64,000 bases of DNA from an uncultured Brachyspira sp. (GTDB lineage Bacteria > Spirochaetota > Brachyspiria > Brachyspirales > Brachyspiraceae), in the NCBI RefSeq assembly GCF_910588665.1, contig NZ_CAJUPR010000002.1, forward strand, positions 128,031 to 192,030, written 5' to 3'. Of the stretch, positions 29,749-38,541 are shown in pieces; position 1 is the first letter of the stretch; the number at the start of each line of letters is the position of its first letter. The position numbers and the translations under genes are program-made. The notes under the pieces are model-generated. The model ran no database searches. It had not been told where the DNA came from and saw only the letters and a list, made by a program, of their open reading frames with translations.

Positions 29749-32619
29749 TTACATACTAAACATATCAGGATTTTTAAAATCTTCTTTTAACATCTCCAAA
29801 ATATTATTATCTTTTTGGAAATTTTCATTTTCTTTTTCAAACTCTTCTTCTAAGCTCCTAAGTTCCATATCCATTCTTTTATCAACCGACAAATTATTAA
29901 TATCTTCTGCATTATCTTCAGATTCTTCTATTTTATCCGCATTTGTAATAAATTTTCCCATAAGCTCATTAAATCTTACAAATATTTCATTTAATTTGCC
30001 TGCTGCATTCTGAAACTCTTTATTTCCTTCAACAGTTTTCGCAGAAAGCTCATTTAAAAAACTCATAGCATGTATAACTTCCTTAGCTCCCGAACTATTA
30101 GCTTCAATAATATCCGAAACCTCTCTTGTAATTTGATCTAATAAAGTAATCTGACTGTCAACCACATCTCCGCTGCTCATCTGCTCTTTCACACTGTCTT
30201 TAACGCCTGTAGTAATATTATTTAAATGCCTTACAGTTTCAAGTATATCTCTTCCTCCGATTTCCAATTCGCTGTTGGCTGTATTAATTTCAGAAACTAC
30301 TCTTGCAGTATTTTCAGACATATCAAGTATGTTATCAAGAGATTTTCCGCTGTTGCTTGCAAGCTCTACGGTTTCTTCTATTCTTTTAGTAATTGCCTTA
30401 ATAATATTTGTTATAGATTTAGTATTATCAGCCGTATGCTCTGCTAAAGATCTAATCTCATCGGCAACAACTGAGAAGCCTCTTCCCTGCTCTCCTGCAT
30501 GCGCCGCTTCAATGGCTGCATTCATAGCTAAAAGGTTGGTCTGCTCCGCAATACTATGAATAACATTAACAATTTCTTTTATCTGATCCGAACTCTCTTC
30601 AATACCTCTGACCGCCTCAATAACCTCATCTACGGTATCACCTCCGTCATGGGCATCAACAAGAAGCTTCTTAGAGAAACTGTCGGCTTTATTAACGCTT
30701 TTCGCCACGCTTGTAATATTAGATATCATCTCTTCAATAGAGGCCGATGTCTGCTCAACTGCGGAGGACTGGCGCTCCATGTTATCATTAATTCTATAAA
30801 TAGTCTGAAGAAGTTCCTCAACAGCAACAGACGCAGATGAAAAAGCATGTCTCTGCTGATCTGTAGAGTTTGTAACATTCTGTATAGATGAGATAATACT
30901 ATTTACGCTTGCAACACTTTCCGTAATGCTTGAGCTTTGATCGTTTATTCTATCAGTATTCTCGCCTATAACTTTTTCAATTATCTTTATTTCTTCAAAT
31001 ACATTATAGCTTTCTAATTTTAAATCTCCTATAAGATTATCCAAGCTTTGGAGAAATAAATTAAAATTATAAATAAGAAGTCCTATTTCATCATTATTTT
31101 TTGATGAAATTCTTTTTCTTAAATCTCCGTTTCCTCCCAAAAGCATTTTTGTAGAATTGTTTGCATAGTTTATAGAGGATAATAATATTTTAATAATAAT
31201 TAAATAAACAGCAAATAATAATATGAATACCAATATAAACAAAAACACATAATTAAATATATCAGAATCTATATCCGAGTATTTTATTATGGAATCTACA
31301 TCTTTATAATATAAAGCCACAACATTTAATTCTTTTATATAAGAAACTAAAGCAATAGATCTATTTCCCAATATATTAACATTATTAAATACCTCAAATT
31401 TTTTATTGGCACTTAACAAATCTCCTATACTTGAGCTTAATTTGGCTGATGATGAAAGTATTTCGTCTGAGCTTTCCGCTATATATCTGCTGTCAGATCC
31501 GAGTATAATATCTTTTGTATCAAATTTATAATATATATAAGACCATTTTGACAGAATATTATTATTTTTAATGATTCTGTTTATATCTGAAATATTATAT
31601 TCTGATATAAAATATCCTATATTTTTTCCGAATAATTTTAATGAAGTATATGCGGATATATAAATATTATTTCTATCATAAATATTTACATTAAAAGGCA
31701 CAAAACTATTTTCTACTTCATTTTCAGAAAAATTATGAGGCACTAAAGAATCAATTATTTTTGAAGTATATCTTGAATTATTAGAATTTTTTGAAATAGT
31801 AGCAGAATAAGGAAGTCCCGTATTCATATATTCATAATATATATTAAGAGAAACTGCATCATAATTATTTTTTAAAGTATCATTAATATAAGGCAGTCTG
31901 TTGATAAAAGCCGATTGAATCTCATCTTTTGATACAATATTTTTATTGGAATATATATTTACTGCCGATTCAGCATAGACTGCTATATCAGATATTATAT
32001 TATTATCAATATTTTTAATGCTGTCATATACTCCGAGTATTTCATTTAAAACTAAATCGCTGTAGGTATTTAAATAAAGTTCTTTATCAAGAGATGAAAA
32101 ATTTATAAGAAAAGCTACTATTATAAGAGAGAAAAATAAATATACTATAAGCCCTAATTTATATATAAGAGGTATATAAAATACTGTTATATTTTCCTCC
32201 AATTCAAAATTTTTAGATATAATCTTAAATATAAATATAAAAGAACATGCAATTAAAGATGCATTTATAGTAGCATTAAAAAGCGCTAATACGGTTACAT
32301 ATAAAAATACTTTATTTAAAAAAGAATATATAAGTATTTCTACAAAGCTTCCGCTTAAAGAACATAGAAAAAATGAAAGTATGACTTTTCCAGATAATTT
32401 TATATCCAAATTAGAATTCCACATTCTTAAATATTTAAAAAAGAAAATAAAAGCAACCACAGAAAAAATTATTTTTACTCCGTAAACATGCGGAATACTC
32501 CTGCCGTATATAAAAAATAAAGCTACATTCCAAATAATTATATCTATTAATAAGTATATTGGAATTGTAACAATTATAAGCCTTCTAATACTATGTTTTT
32601 TTATCTTTTCTGAAGTCAT
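29749..32619 (-). CDS. Chemoreceptor with polytopic N-terminal membrane module
   Basis: I start at the ATG at 32619 (MTSEKIKKHS), preceded by AGAGGAT; an upstream TTG has no site. The 956-residue product is unusual: about five hydrophobic helices fill the first ~180 residues, before a periplasmic sensor (about 175-465), another helix near 466-490, a HAMP region, and a full MCP domain with VIHSIAEQTNLLAMNAAIEA and GEQGRGFSVVADEIRSLAE. The C-terminus is an acidic tail ending DMFSM with no recognised CheR motif. Most MCPs have two membrane helices, so the N-terminal block is an added module, perhaps a second sensor or membrane anchor. Confidence 0.88.
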   Translation of the reverse strand: MTSEKIKKHSIRRLIIVTIPIYLLIDIIIWNVALFFIYGRSIPHVYGVKIIFSVVAFIFFFKYLRMWNSNLDIKLSGKVILSFFLCSLSGSFVEILIYSFLNKVFLYVTVLALFNATINASLIACSFIFIFKIISKNFELEENITVFYIPLIYKLGLIVYLFFSLIIVAFLINFSSLDKELYLNTYSDLVLNEILGVYDSIKNIDNNIISDIAVYAESAVNIYSNKNIVSKDEIQSAFINRLPYINDTLKNNYDAVSLNIYYEYMNTGLPYSATISKNSNNSRYTSKIIDSLVPHNFSENEVENSFVPFNVNIYDRNNIYISAYTSLKLFGKNIGYFISEYNISDINRIIKNNNILSKWSYIYYKFDTKDIILGSDSRYIAESSDEILSSSAKLSSSIGDLLSANKKFEVFNNVNILGNRSIALVSYIKELNVVALYYKDVDSIIKYSDIDSDIFNYVFLFILVFILLFAVYLIIIKILLSSINYANNSTKMLLGGNGDLRKRISSKNNDEIGLLIYNFNLFLQSLDNLIGDLKLESYNVFEEIKIIEKVIGENTDRINDQSSSITESVASVNSIISSIQNVTNSTDQQRHAFSSASVAVEELLQTIYRINDNMERQSSAVEQTSASIEEMISNITSVAKSVNKADSFSKKLLVDAHDGGDTVDEVIEAVRGIEESSDQIKEIVNVIHSIAEQTNLLAMNAAIEAAHAGEQGRGFSVVADEIRSLAEHTADNTKSITNIIKAITKRIEETVELASNSGKSLDNILDMSENTARVVSEINTANSELEIGGRDILETVRHLNNITTGVKDSVKEQMSSGDVVDSQITLLDQITREVSDIIEANSSGAKEVIHAMSFLNELSAKTVEGNKEFQNAAGKLNEIFVRFNELMGKFITNADKIEESEDNAEDINNLSVDKRMDMELRSLEEEFEKENENFQKDNNILEMLKEDFKNPDMFSM

Positions 32620-32720
32620 ATTATCCTCTATGTTTAATATAAATATAATAATCAATATAATTATATATTATCGTTTATTTTTTATCAAAATTTATTTTTC
32701 AAAAACTAAAAATTAAGTAT

Positions 32721-33569
32721 TTAAACTCTTCCAACTTCATTAATAACCCTTCCAATCAATGCATCATGAGAGGCTATTGTTTTTGAATTTAATTCATAAG
32801 CTCTTTGCACCTCTATCATTCTTACCATTTCATTTATAGGATTTACATTGCTGGTCTCTAAAAATCTTGATAATACTTTAGGTCTGTCTATACCTATCTG
32901 GGCAATATATGCAGGTCCGCTTATATCAGTATCAGTCCAGAAAGATTCTCCCTCTTTTTTTAAATATCTCTCATTATCAAATCTTACTATTTTTAATATA
33001 TCAAGTATCTCTTCATCTTCCCATTCATTATCATTAAATTGAACAAATGCATTGCCGTCCTGATATCTTCTGTTTATGCTTATTCTTCCTTCCTCATCTA
33101 TATTAAAATTATTGGTTTTTATCTGTATATATCCGTTTTCTCCCATAACCTTATAGCCATGCTTAGTTACAAGATAATGATCTTTATCTATCAAAAAACT
33201 TCCGTTTCTTGTATATTTCTCACCATGAGGTGTTTCTACAGCAAAAAAACCTTTATCGCTCAAAGCTATATCAAGCTGATTGCCCGTTTCTCTTAAAGAA
33301 CCCTGCTCCCATTCGGTAAAAACTTCATTAACTTCTACACCTGTTCCTAGTCTTCCTATATAAGGTCTTATATCTGAAGAGCCGAGAGGAAATATCACAA
33401 CTCCGTCATCTTCAGTTCTTGCAGCCGTCATCTCAGGAAAGGATTTAAAACTTACAGTATCTCTTTTAAATCCAGGCTTATCGGCATTCGCCAAATTATT
33501 TGCAACAATATCAAGTCTTGCCTGTTCAGCCATCATACCGCTTGCGCCTGTATATATTCCCCTTACCAT
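32721..33569 (-). CDS. Flagellar rod protein, FlgF/FlhO type
   Basis: A 282-residue axial protein of the basal-body rod. The N-terminus MVRGIYTGASGMMAEQARLD with IVANNLANADKPGFKRD is the flagellar rod signature, and the C-terminus SNVNPINEMVRMIEVQRAYE with the NSKTIASHDALIG helix completes the pair that forms the rod core. The central part has the FlgG-like LRETGNQLDIALSDKGFFAV. Spirochetes have two such paralogues (FlhO and FlhP, or FlgF and FlgG) that are usually adjacent; only one is here, and the VRGIYTGASGM start fits FlgF/FlhO better. Confidence 0.87.
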   Translation of the reverse strand: MVRGIYTGASGMMAEQARLDIVANNLANADKPGFKRDTVSFKSFPEMTAARTEDDGVVIFPLGSSDIRPYIGRLGTGVEVNEVFTEWEQGSLRETGNQLDIALSDKGFFAVETPHGEKYTRNGSFLIDKDHYLVTKHGYKVMGENGYIQIKTNNFNIDEEGRISINRRYQDGNAFVQFNDNEWEDEEILDILKIVRFDNERYLKKEGESFWTDTDISGPAYIAQIGIDRPKVLSRFLETSNVNPINEMVRMIEVQRAYELNSKTIASHDALIGRVINEVGRV

Positions 33570-33595
33570 TTATTATTCCCCCTTATTATATGCTA

Positions 33596-34873
33596 TTATA
33601 AAATATCATCTTTCTCTTTTTTTGTATATATATTGATAGCTTTTAATTTATTTTCTAAATTTTCATATCCTCTTTCTATATGATATATTCTATGAATATT
33701 TGTAACGCCTTCAGCAACGGCACCTGCGGCTACCAAAGCAGCTCCCGCCCTCAAATCACTTGCCTGCACATCTGCCCCTGAAAGTTTCTTTCCGCCATTA
33801 ACAGATATATAGGACGAATTAAGCTCAATATCCGCCCCCATACGAATAAGTTCGGGCACATGACTGAATCTGTCTGGATAAATCTTTTCTATAAACTCAC
33901 TTTTGCCTTTAATAGTACATGCAAGAGCAGTATAAATAGCCTGCAAATCAGTAGGAAATCCAGGATATGGCAGAGTCTCAGATTTAAAAGGCTTTAACTC
34001 TCTTTCAAAAGCATCAAGCTCTATAGATGTATCTGAAGTTTTTATACCGCAGCCTATATCGGAAAGCAAATCCAATACATAAGTTAAATGTTTAGGCTCG
34101 GCATTTTCTAATTTTAATTTCCCTCTTCCTGCGGCGGCTATTGCAAGAAAAGTACCTGCTTCTATTCTGTCTGGTATCACCGTAAACTCAGCACCATGAA
34201 GATAATCAACTCCTTCTATGGTAAGCGTATCCGTACCGCTTCCCTCTATCTTAGCACCCATAGCTTTAAGCAAATCAGACAAATTAACGCATTCGGGCTC
34301 TTTTGCGGCATTTCTTATAACAGTAGTTCCCTTTGCCAAGACTGCAGCCATCATAACATTATCCGTTCCAAGTACGGTAGGTCCGAATTTACCCGATAAA
34401 TCCATATCAGCCCCGATAAGATTTTTTTCAACTTTAGCGTCAATATATCCTGCTGTTATATCTATTTTGGCTCCCAATGCCTCCATTCCTTTTAAATGCA
34501 GGTCTATAGGTCTAGGTCCGAAAGCGCACCCTCCTGGATAAGATACTCTGCAATGCTTACGCTTAGCCAAAAGAGGACCCAATACTATAATAGAACCCCT
34601 CATTTTTTTGACAAGCTTGTAGGGAGCTTCCTCGCTTTTGCCGTTATGAGATATTATCACTGTAGTATTATTTTTAAAATCTACCTTCTTGCCTAAAGGC
34701 TCCAATATATCTATAAGAACATGCACATCAGCCAAATCAGGAACATTATGAATTATAATAGGCTCGTCTGTAAGAATAGAGGCAACAAGCAGTGGCAATG
34801 ATGCATTCTTTGAACCTGACACTTTTAATACTCCGCCTATATTATTAGAACCTTCTATTACATATTTATACAT
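33596..34873 (-). CDS. murA: UDP-N-acetylglucosamine 1-carboxyvinyltransferase
   Basis: The first committed enzyme of peptidoglycan synthesis, adding enolpyruvate to UDP-GlcNAc. I start at the ATG at 34873 (MYKYVIEGSNNIGG), giving 425 residues; a TTG at 34894 would add seven residues. Active-site C116 lies in YPGGCAFGPRPIDLHLKG, the fosfomycin-sensitive loop; KNASLPLLVASIL and GFPTDLQAIYTALA are also typical. Ala-Arg is replaced by Pro-Arg after the GPRP turn, a mild variation. It is 27 bp upstream of the rod gene, likely co-transcribed. Confidence 0.94.
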   Translation of the reverse strand: MYKYVIEGSNNIGGVLKVSGSKNASLPLLVASILTDEPIIIHNVPDLADVHVLIDILEPLGKKVDFKNNTTVIISHNGKSEEAPYKLVKKMRGSIIVLGPLLAKRKHCRVSYPGGCAFGPRPIDLHLKGMEALGAKIDITAGYIDAKVEKNLIGADMDLSGKFGPTVLGTDNVMMAAVLAKGTTVIRNAAKEPECVNLSDLLKAMGAKIEGSGTDTLTIEGVDYLHGAEFTVIPDRIEAGTFLAIAAAGRGKLKLENAEPKHLTYVLDLLSDIGCGIKTSDTSIELDAFERELKPFKSETLPYPGFPTDLQAIYTALACTIKGKSEFIEKIYPDRFSHVPELIRMGADIELNSSYISVNGGKKLSGADVQASDLRAGAALVAAGAVAEGVTNIHRIYHIERGYENLENKLKAINIYTKKEKDDIL

Positions 34874-35096
34874 ATAGTTTACGCCTCTGAACAATAAAAA
34901 TTATACTCTTATTATATTCGGTATAATAAAAAATTGCTTAATGAATTTTACAGCTCAATTATATAAATAATTAATAGATACAGATATAAAACTTATGAAT
35001 TATATAAAACAGTAATAAATGTATAATATGTTTTATAATATACTTTACATTTAATTTACAATATTATATTTTTTTGTAAAATTTGTTTAAATAAAC

Positions 35097-35125
35097 TTTA
35101 CAAAAAGCCTTTAATATGCTATACT
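35097..35125 (+). promoter_or_regulatory. Promoter of the small membrane protein cluster
   Basis: TTTACA (35097-35102), 17 bp and TATACT (35120-35125) form a good sigma-70 site about 45 bp before the first ATG at 35172. The remaining AT-rich spacer from murA (34874-35096) shows no other feature. Confidence 0.65.
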
Positions 35126-35171
35126 TTAAATATAGTTAATAGTAAAATTTCATAATTTAAGGAGGCATAAT

Positions 35172-35360
35172 ATGAAAAAATTAGGATTAATTACTTTAAT
35201 ATCAGTATTTACTGCTGCTGTAAATCTGCATGCTTTTGATTTAATAGAAGACACATTTGAGTTTATTTTTGAAGATATTGCTAAAATTATAGGCATTTTT
35301 GTAATAATAGCAGCTGTAGTATTTGCAGTTAAAAAATATATGAAAAAAGACAGTAAGTAA
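35172..35360 (+). CDS. Small membrane protein A (repeat-module family)
   Basis: A 62-residue protein after a strong AAGGAGG site. Residues 1-20 look like a signal peptide (ending NLHA), then an acidic stretch DLIEDTFEFIFEDI and one membrane helix (IIGIFVIIAAVVFAV) end in KKYMKKD. The acidic-helix-then-TM-then-lysine pattern recurs in the next two genes. First gene of a three-gene unit. The family is not recognised. Confidence 0.65.
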   Translation: MKKLGLITLISVFTAAVNLHAFDLIEDTFEFIFEDIAKIIGIFVIIAAVVFAVKKYMKKDSK

Positions 35361-35385
35361 TAATAAAAACAATGGGAGAAAGCGA

Positions 35386-35907
35386 ATGATAAAAAAATTA
35401 ATATTAACCGCTTTAATCATATTTAATAAACTGCATTGCTTTGATTTAATAGATGATGTTGATGATTTTATTGAGGATACTGTAAAGCTGGCCATTATGG
35501 CTGTGGTTATACTGGCTATTATATACTTTGTAAAAAAAATGCTTAAAGATGTATCTAATTCGGGAAAAATAAAAAAATATTATGATGAAGATTACAGAAG
35601 AGATTATGAAGAAGACTATATAAGAGAAAGAAGAAGAGAGAGAAGAAGAAAAGACTGTTACGATGATGACGAATACCATAACAGAATATCAGATGAAGAC
35701 GGATATTATTATGAAGATGATTACAGAGATGACAGAAATAATAAAATAAATAAAAAACAATATGAATATGACATGAGAGATTATGAAAGAAGAGAGAGAA
35801 GAATACCAGAAAGTATAGAAAAAAAAGAAAATGACTCAAGATATGAAAAAGTTTATGAACTTAAGCCTGAATATAAATTAAAAGACGGCAAAAGAAAAAT
35901 AAGATAA
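35386..35907 (+). CDS. Small membrane protein B with mixed-charge tail
   Basis: A 173-residue protein 25 bp after gene A. The N-terminus has a signal-like segment ending KLHC and the same module as A (FDLIDDVDDFIEDTVKLAIM, then AVVILAIIYFVKKMLKD). The remaining ~115 residues are an extreme mixture of Arg, Lys, Asp, Glu and Tyr (for example RERRRERRRKDCYDDDEYH) with no expected fold. This tail is probably an extended polyampholyte on one side of the membrane. Function unknown. Confidence 0.65.
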   Translation: MIKKLILTALIIFNKLHCFDLIDDVDDFIEDTVKLAIMAVVILAIIYFVKKMLKDVSNSGKIKKYYDEDYRRDYEEDYIRERRRERRRKDCYDDDEYHNRISDEDGYYYEDDYRDDRNNKINKKQYEYDMRDYERRERRIPESIEKKENDSRYEKVYELKPEYKLKDGKRKIR

Positions 35908-35931
35908 TATTTTTTATAAAGGGGGAGGATT

Positions 35932-36444
35932 ATGAAAAATAATATAATATCATCAGTTAAATCAAAAAAGTTTATGATTATTTCAGCTGTAATTGCTTTA
36001 ATATCTTTATTTATAATTGCTGTAAAAGTTTTAGGTCTTCAGTATTATATTTTTTATATAATGCATAATATTGATGATATGGACGATATAATTGAAGGAT
36101 TATTAAAAATATCAGTATCTTCTCTTATAATATTATCTGCTTTTATTATTTTTAAAAAAATAAATTTAAAATCGGATACAGAAAACTCTGATAATTATAA
36201 AAATAACGGCAAAGAAGAAATAAAGCATTCTTTAAATAAATCAAAAATAAATATGCCTGTAATTGCAGCAATTTCAGCGGTTTCTATAACTGCTTTAATT
36301 ATATTTTTATTAAGATTTTCAGGAATGCATTATATACTTTATAATTTAGATGATATTGCAGAGGATATTCTTAAATTAGTTACGGCAGCCGTTTTAATAG
36401 TACTCTGCATAGTGTTTGCTAAAAAACTTATAGAAAAATTATAA
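35932..36444 (+). CDS. Four-helix membrane protein C with internal duplication
   Basis: A 170-residue protein 24 bp after gene B. Two halves repeat the same layout: a long hydrophobic helix, a short motif (LQYYIFYIMHNIDDMDDIIE in the first, MHYILYNLDDIAEDILKL in the second), then a second helix ending in Lys residues. The second element of each half matches the module of proteins A and B. This is an internal tandem duplication. It may assemble with A and B in the membrane. No known family was recognised. Confidence 0.65.
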   Translation: MKNNIISSVKSKKFMIISAVIALISLFIIAVKVLGLQYYIFYIMHNIDDMDDIIEGLLKISVSSLIILSAFIIFKKINLKSDTENSDNYKNNGKEEIKHSLNKSKINMPVIAAISAVSITALIIFLLRFSGMHYILYNLDDIAEDILKLVTAAVLIVLCIVFAKKLIEKL

Positions 36445-36531
36445 AGACTTTAATAAAAGCAATAAAATTCTTGTATAATAAGCAAAAAAATATATAATAT
36501 GGTACTTATTTTATATTTCGGATAGGTACAG

Positions 36532-37980
36532 ATGAACAAAAAAAATATATTAATAATCGGAGCGGGTAATGCAGGAGAAACTCTTGCATTTGAAATATTA
36601 ACTTCCGATAATAATAAAGAATATAATATTCTCTGCTTTTTAGATGACGATGAAAATAAAAAACAAGTAAAAATTAATGAAAATTCCATAGATGTAAAGG
36701 GAAAAATTAAAGATATAGGAAAAATAATAGAAGAATATAAAAATAATAATACCGATATAGAAGAAATTATTATTGCAATACCTACGCTTAAGCAGAAAGA
36801 ACTTCTTGAAATATTAAATATAATATATGCTACAGGAATAAAATATAAAATACTGCCGGGTTTTTTTGAGATAATAAAAGGTAATGCCTCCATAAAAGAT
36901 ATAAGAAATATAGAACCTTCGGATCTCTTGGGAAGAGAGGAGATTGGTTTTGATGAAAAAGAAATTTATTCATACTATAAAGATAAAACAATACTTGTTA
37001 CAGGCGGAGGCGGATCTATAGGAAGCGAGCTTGTAAGACAATTAATTACACTGCCTGTAAAAAAAGTTATGGCTTTAGATAATTCGGAAAGCGCAGTTCA
37101 TAATCTTATAATGTCTTTAAATGACAGAAATAATGAAAAAAATAAGCATAAATTCGCATATATAATTTCAAATGTCAGAGATTATGTAAAAATTGATAGA
37201 ATTCTAAAAGAAGAAAAACCAGATATTATATTTCATGCCGCAGCGCATAAGCATCTTCCTTTTATGGAATTATATCCTGAAGAGGCTATTAAAAACAATA
37301 TACTTGCAACAGAAAATATAACTGCGCTTGCCGTAAAAAATAATATAAAAAACTTTGTATTTATATCAACTGATAAGGCTGTGCGTCCAACATCTTTAAT
37401 GGGAGCGAGCAAAAGAATATGTGAAAGAATGATAATGTCTTTATCGCATGAACAAAATAATACTTCATTCAAAATAACAAGATTCGGAAATGTACTTGGA
37501 AGCAGCGGAAGTGTTATACAGGTATTTGAAAAACAGATAAGAGAAGGAAAAGCATTAACTGTTACGCATCCTGAAATGGTAAGATTTTTTATGTCCATAA
37601 GAGAAGCTGCAAGACTTGTTATAAAGGCATGCACTTTAAATGACGGAATAATATTTACTTTGGATATGGGAAAGCCTGTTAAAATTTTAGACTTGGCAAG
37701 GAATATGCTTAAAATATACGGACTTACCGAAAAAGATATTACAATAGTTTTTACAGGAATAAGAGAAGGCGAAAAACTATATGAAGAAATTTTGACAGAT
37801 GATGAAACTCTGATACCTTCGCAGTATAAAAAATTATTTATAGCAAAAGATACCGTAAAATCTCTGACCCCTAAGGAAAGAAAAATTATGATAGAAGCTT
37901 TTGATATAGCTTCTCTTGATGCAGATAAAGATGCAATTAAAATGCTTATGCGCAAATACATAGAAGAATATTCAGGATAA
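36532..37980 (+). CDS. CapD/WbpM-like UDP-sugar 4,6-dehydratase (short form)
   Basis: A 482-residue protein of the family that forms 4-keto-6-deoxy UDP-sugars for surface glycans or flagellin glycosylation. An N-terminal Rossmann-like domain (IGAGNAGETLAFEI, residues 7-20) lacks the membrane helices of long WbpM and CapD proteins. The catalytic SDR domain starts at ILVTGGGGSIGSELVRQL and has STDKAVRPTSLMGASKRI, in which Met replaces the usual catalytic Tyr, as in the WbpM/PglF subgroup, and RFGNVLGSSGSVI. A complete enzyme. It starts 87 bp after the membrane protein trio on the same strand. Confidence 0.86.
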   Translation: MNKKNILIIGAGNAGETLAFEILTSDNNKEYNILCFLDDDENKKQVKINENSIDVKGKIKDIGKIIEEYKNNNTDIEEIIIAIPTLKQKELLEILNIIYATGIKYKILPGFFEIIKGNASIKDIRNIEPSDLLGREEIGFDEKEIYSYYKDKTILVTGGGGSIGSELVRQLITLPVKKVMALDNSESAVHNLIMSLNDRNNEKNKHKFAYIISNVRDYVKIDRILKEEKPDIIFHAAAHKHLPFMELYPEEAIKNNILATENITALAVKNNIKNFVFISTDKAVRPTSLMGASKRICERMIMSLSHEQNNTSFKITRFGNVLGSSGSVIQVFEKQIREGKALTVTHPEMVRFFMSIREAARLVIKACTLNDGIIFTLDMGKPVKILDLARNMLKIYGLTEKDITIVFTGIREGEKLYEEILTDDETLIPSQYKKLFIAKDTVKSLTPKERKIMIEAFDIASLDADKDAIKMLMRKYIEEYSG

Positions 37981-38001
37981 ATAAAATTATAATAAATATA
38001 C

Positions 38002-38029
38002 TTGACTTTTTTTTACTATATATTATTAT
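38002..38029 (+). promoter_or_regulatory. Weak candidate promoter of the DUF4234 gene
   Basis: TTGACT (38002-38007), 16 bp and TATTAT (38024-38029) stand about 35 bp before the ATG. Match by eye only. Confidence 0.4.
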
Positions 38030-38063
38030 TCTAGGCAAAATATATAGCAAAAGGAAAATTTTT

Positions 38064-38420
38064 ATGAAAAAAGGAACAATTAAAAATCCTATTCAAGTAG
38101 TTTTGCTCAGCATAGTAACCTGCGGCATATACTATTATTATTGGCTTTATTTAACCACTAAAGAAATTAAAGAGTTTACTGAAAATGAAGCTTTGGACCC
38201 TTTAAAAACTGTGCTTTTTACAATAGTAACCTGCGGTATATTCGGTATTTACTGGTATTATAAAATGTCGCCTGTAGTTTTTAAAGAACTACCTGAAAAA
38301 GTAGGAGCTAAAGTAGAAGAAGATAAAATAAAGACTGTATTCATACTGTCTATATTCATTCAGGTAGTTTCATGCTATCTTATGCAGACTAAATTAAATG
38401 AAATTTGGGAAAAAGCTTAA
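38064..38420 (+). CDS. DUF4234-family membrane protein
   Basis: A 118-residue protein with three to four short hydrophobic segments. The motif VLLSIVTCGIYYYYWLY and its second copy TVLFTIVTCGIFGIYWYYK are the DUF4234 signature: a Cys-Gly pair within an aromatic membrane stretch. It also has a C-terminal segment (FILSIFIQVVSCYLM). Single gene with a terminator after it. The function of the family is unknown. Confidence 0.8.
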   Translation: MKKGTIKNPIQVVLLSIVTCGIYYYYWLYLTTKEIKEFTENEALDPLKTVLFTIVTCGIFGIYWYYKMSPVVFKELPEKVGAKVEEDKIKTVFILSIFIQVVSCYLMQTKLNEIWEKA

Positions 38421-38440
38421 ATAAATTATTATAATACTTA

Positions 38441-38473
38441 AAAAGTCTTAAGATTATATCTTAAGACTTTTTT
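38441..38473. terminator. Bidirectional terminator
   Basis: AAAAGTCTTAAGAT pairs with ATCTTAAGACTTTT as a perfect stem of about 14 bp, with A-run and T-run flanks. It serves the DUF4234 gene and possibly the convergent chemoreceptor gene. Confidence 0.8.
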
Positions 38474-38541
38474 ATGATAAAAATTCTTTATATTACATTT
38501 ATTTATTTTTATGGTACAAACTTAAATATATTTTTATAAGT

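Noticed and set aside
37233..37961. 242-codon frame antisense to the CapD-like gene
   Set aside because: Lies entirely inside a well-conserved enzyme gene on the other strand; shadow frame.
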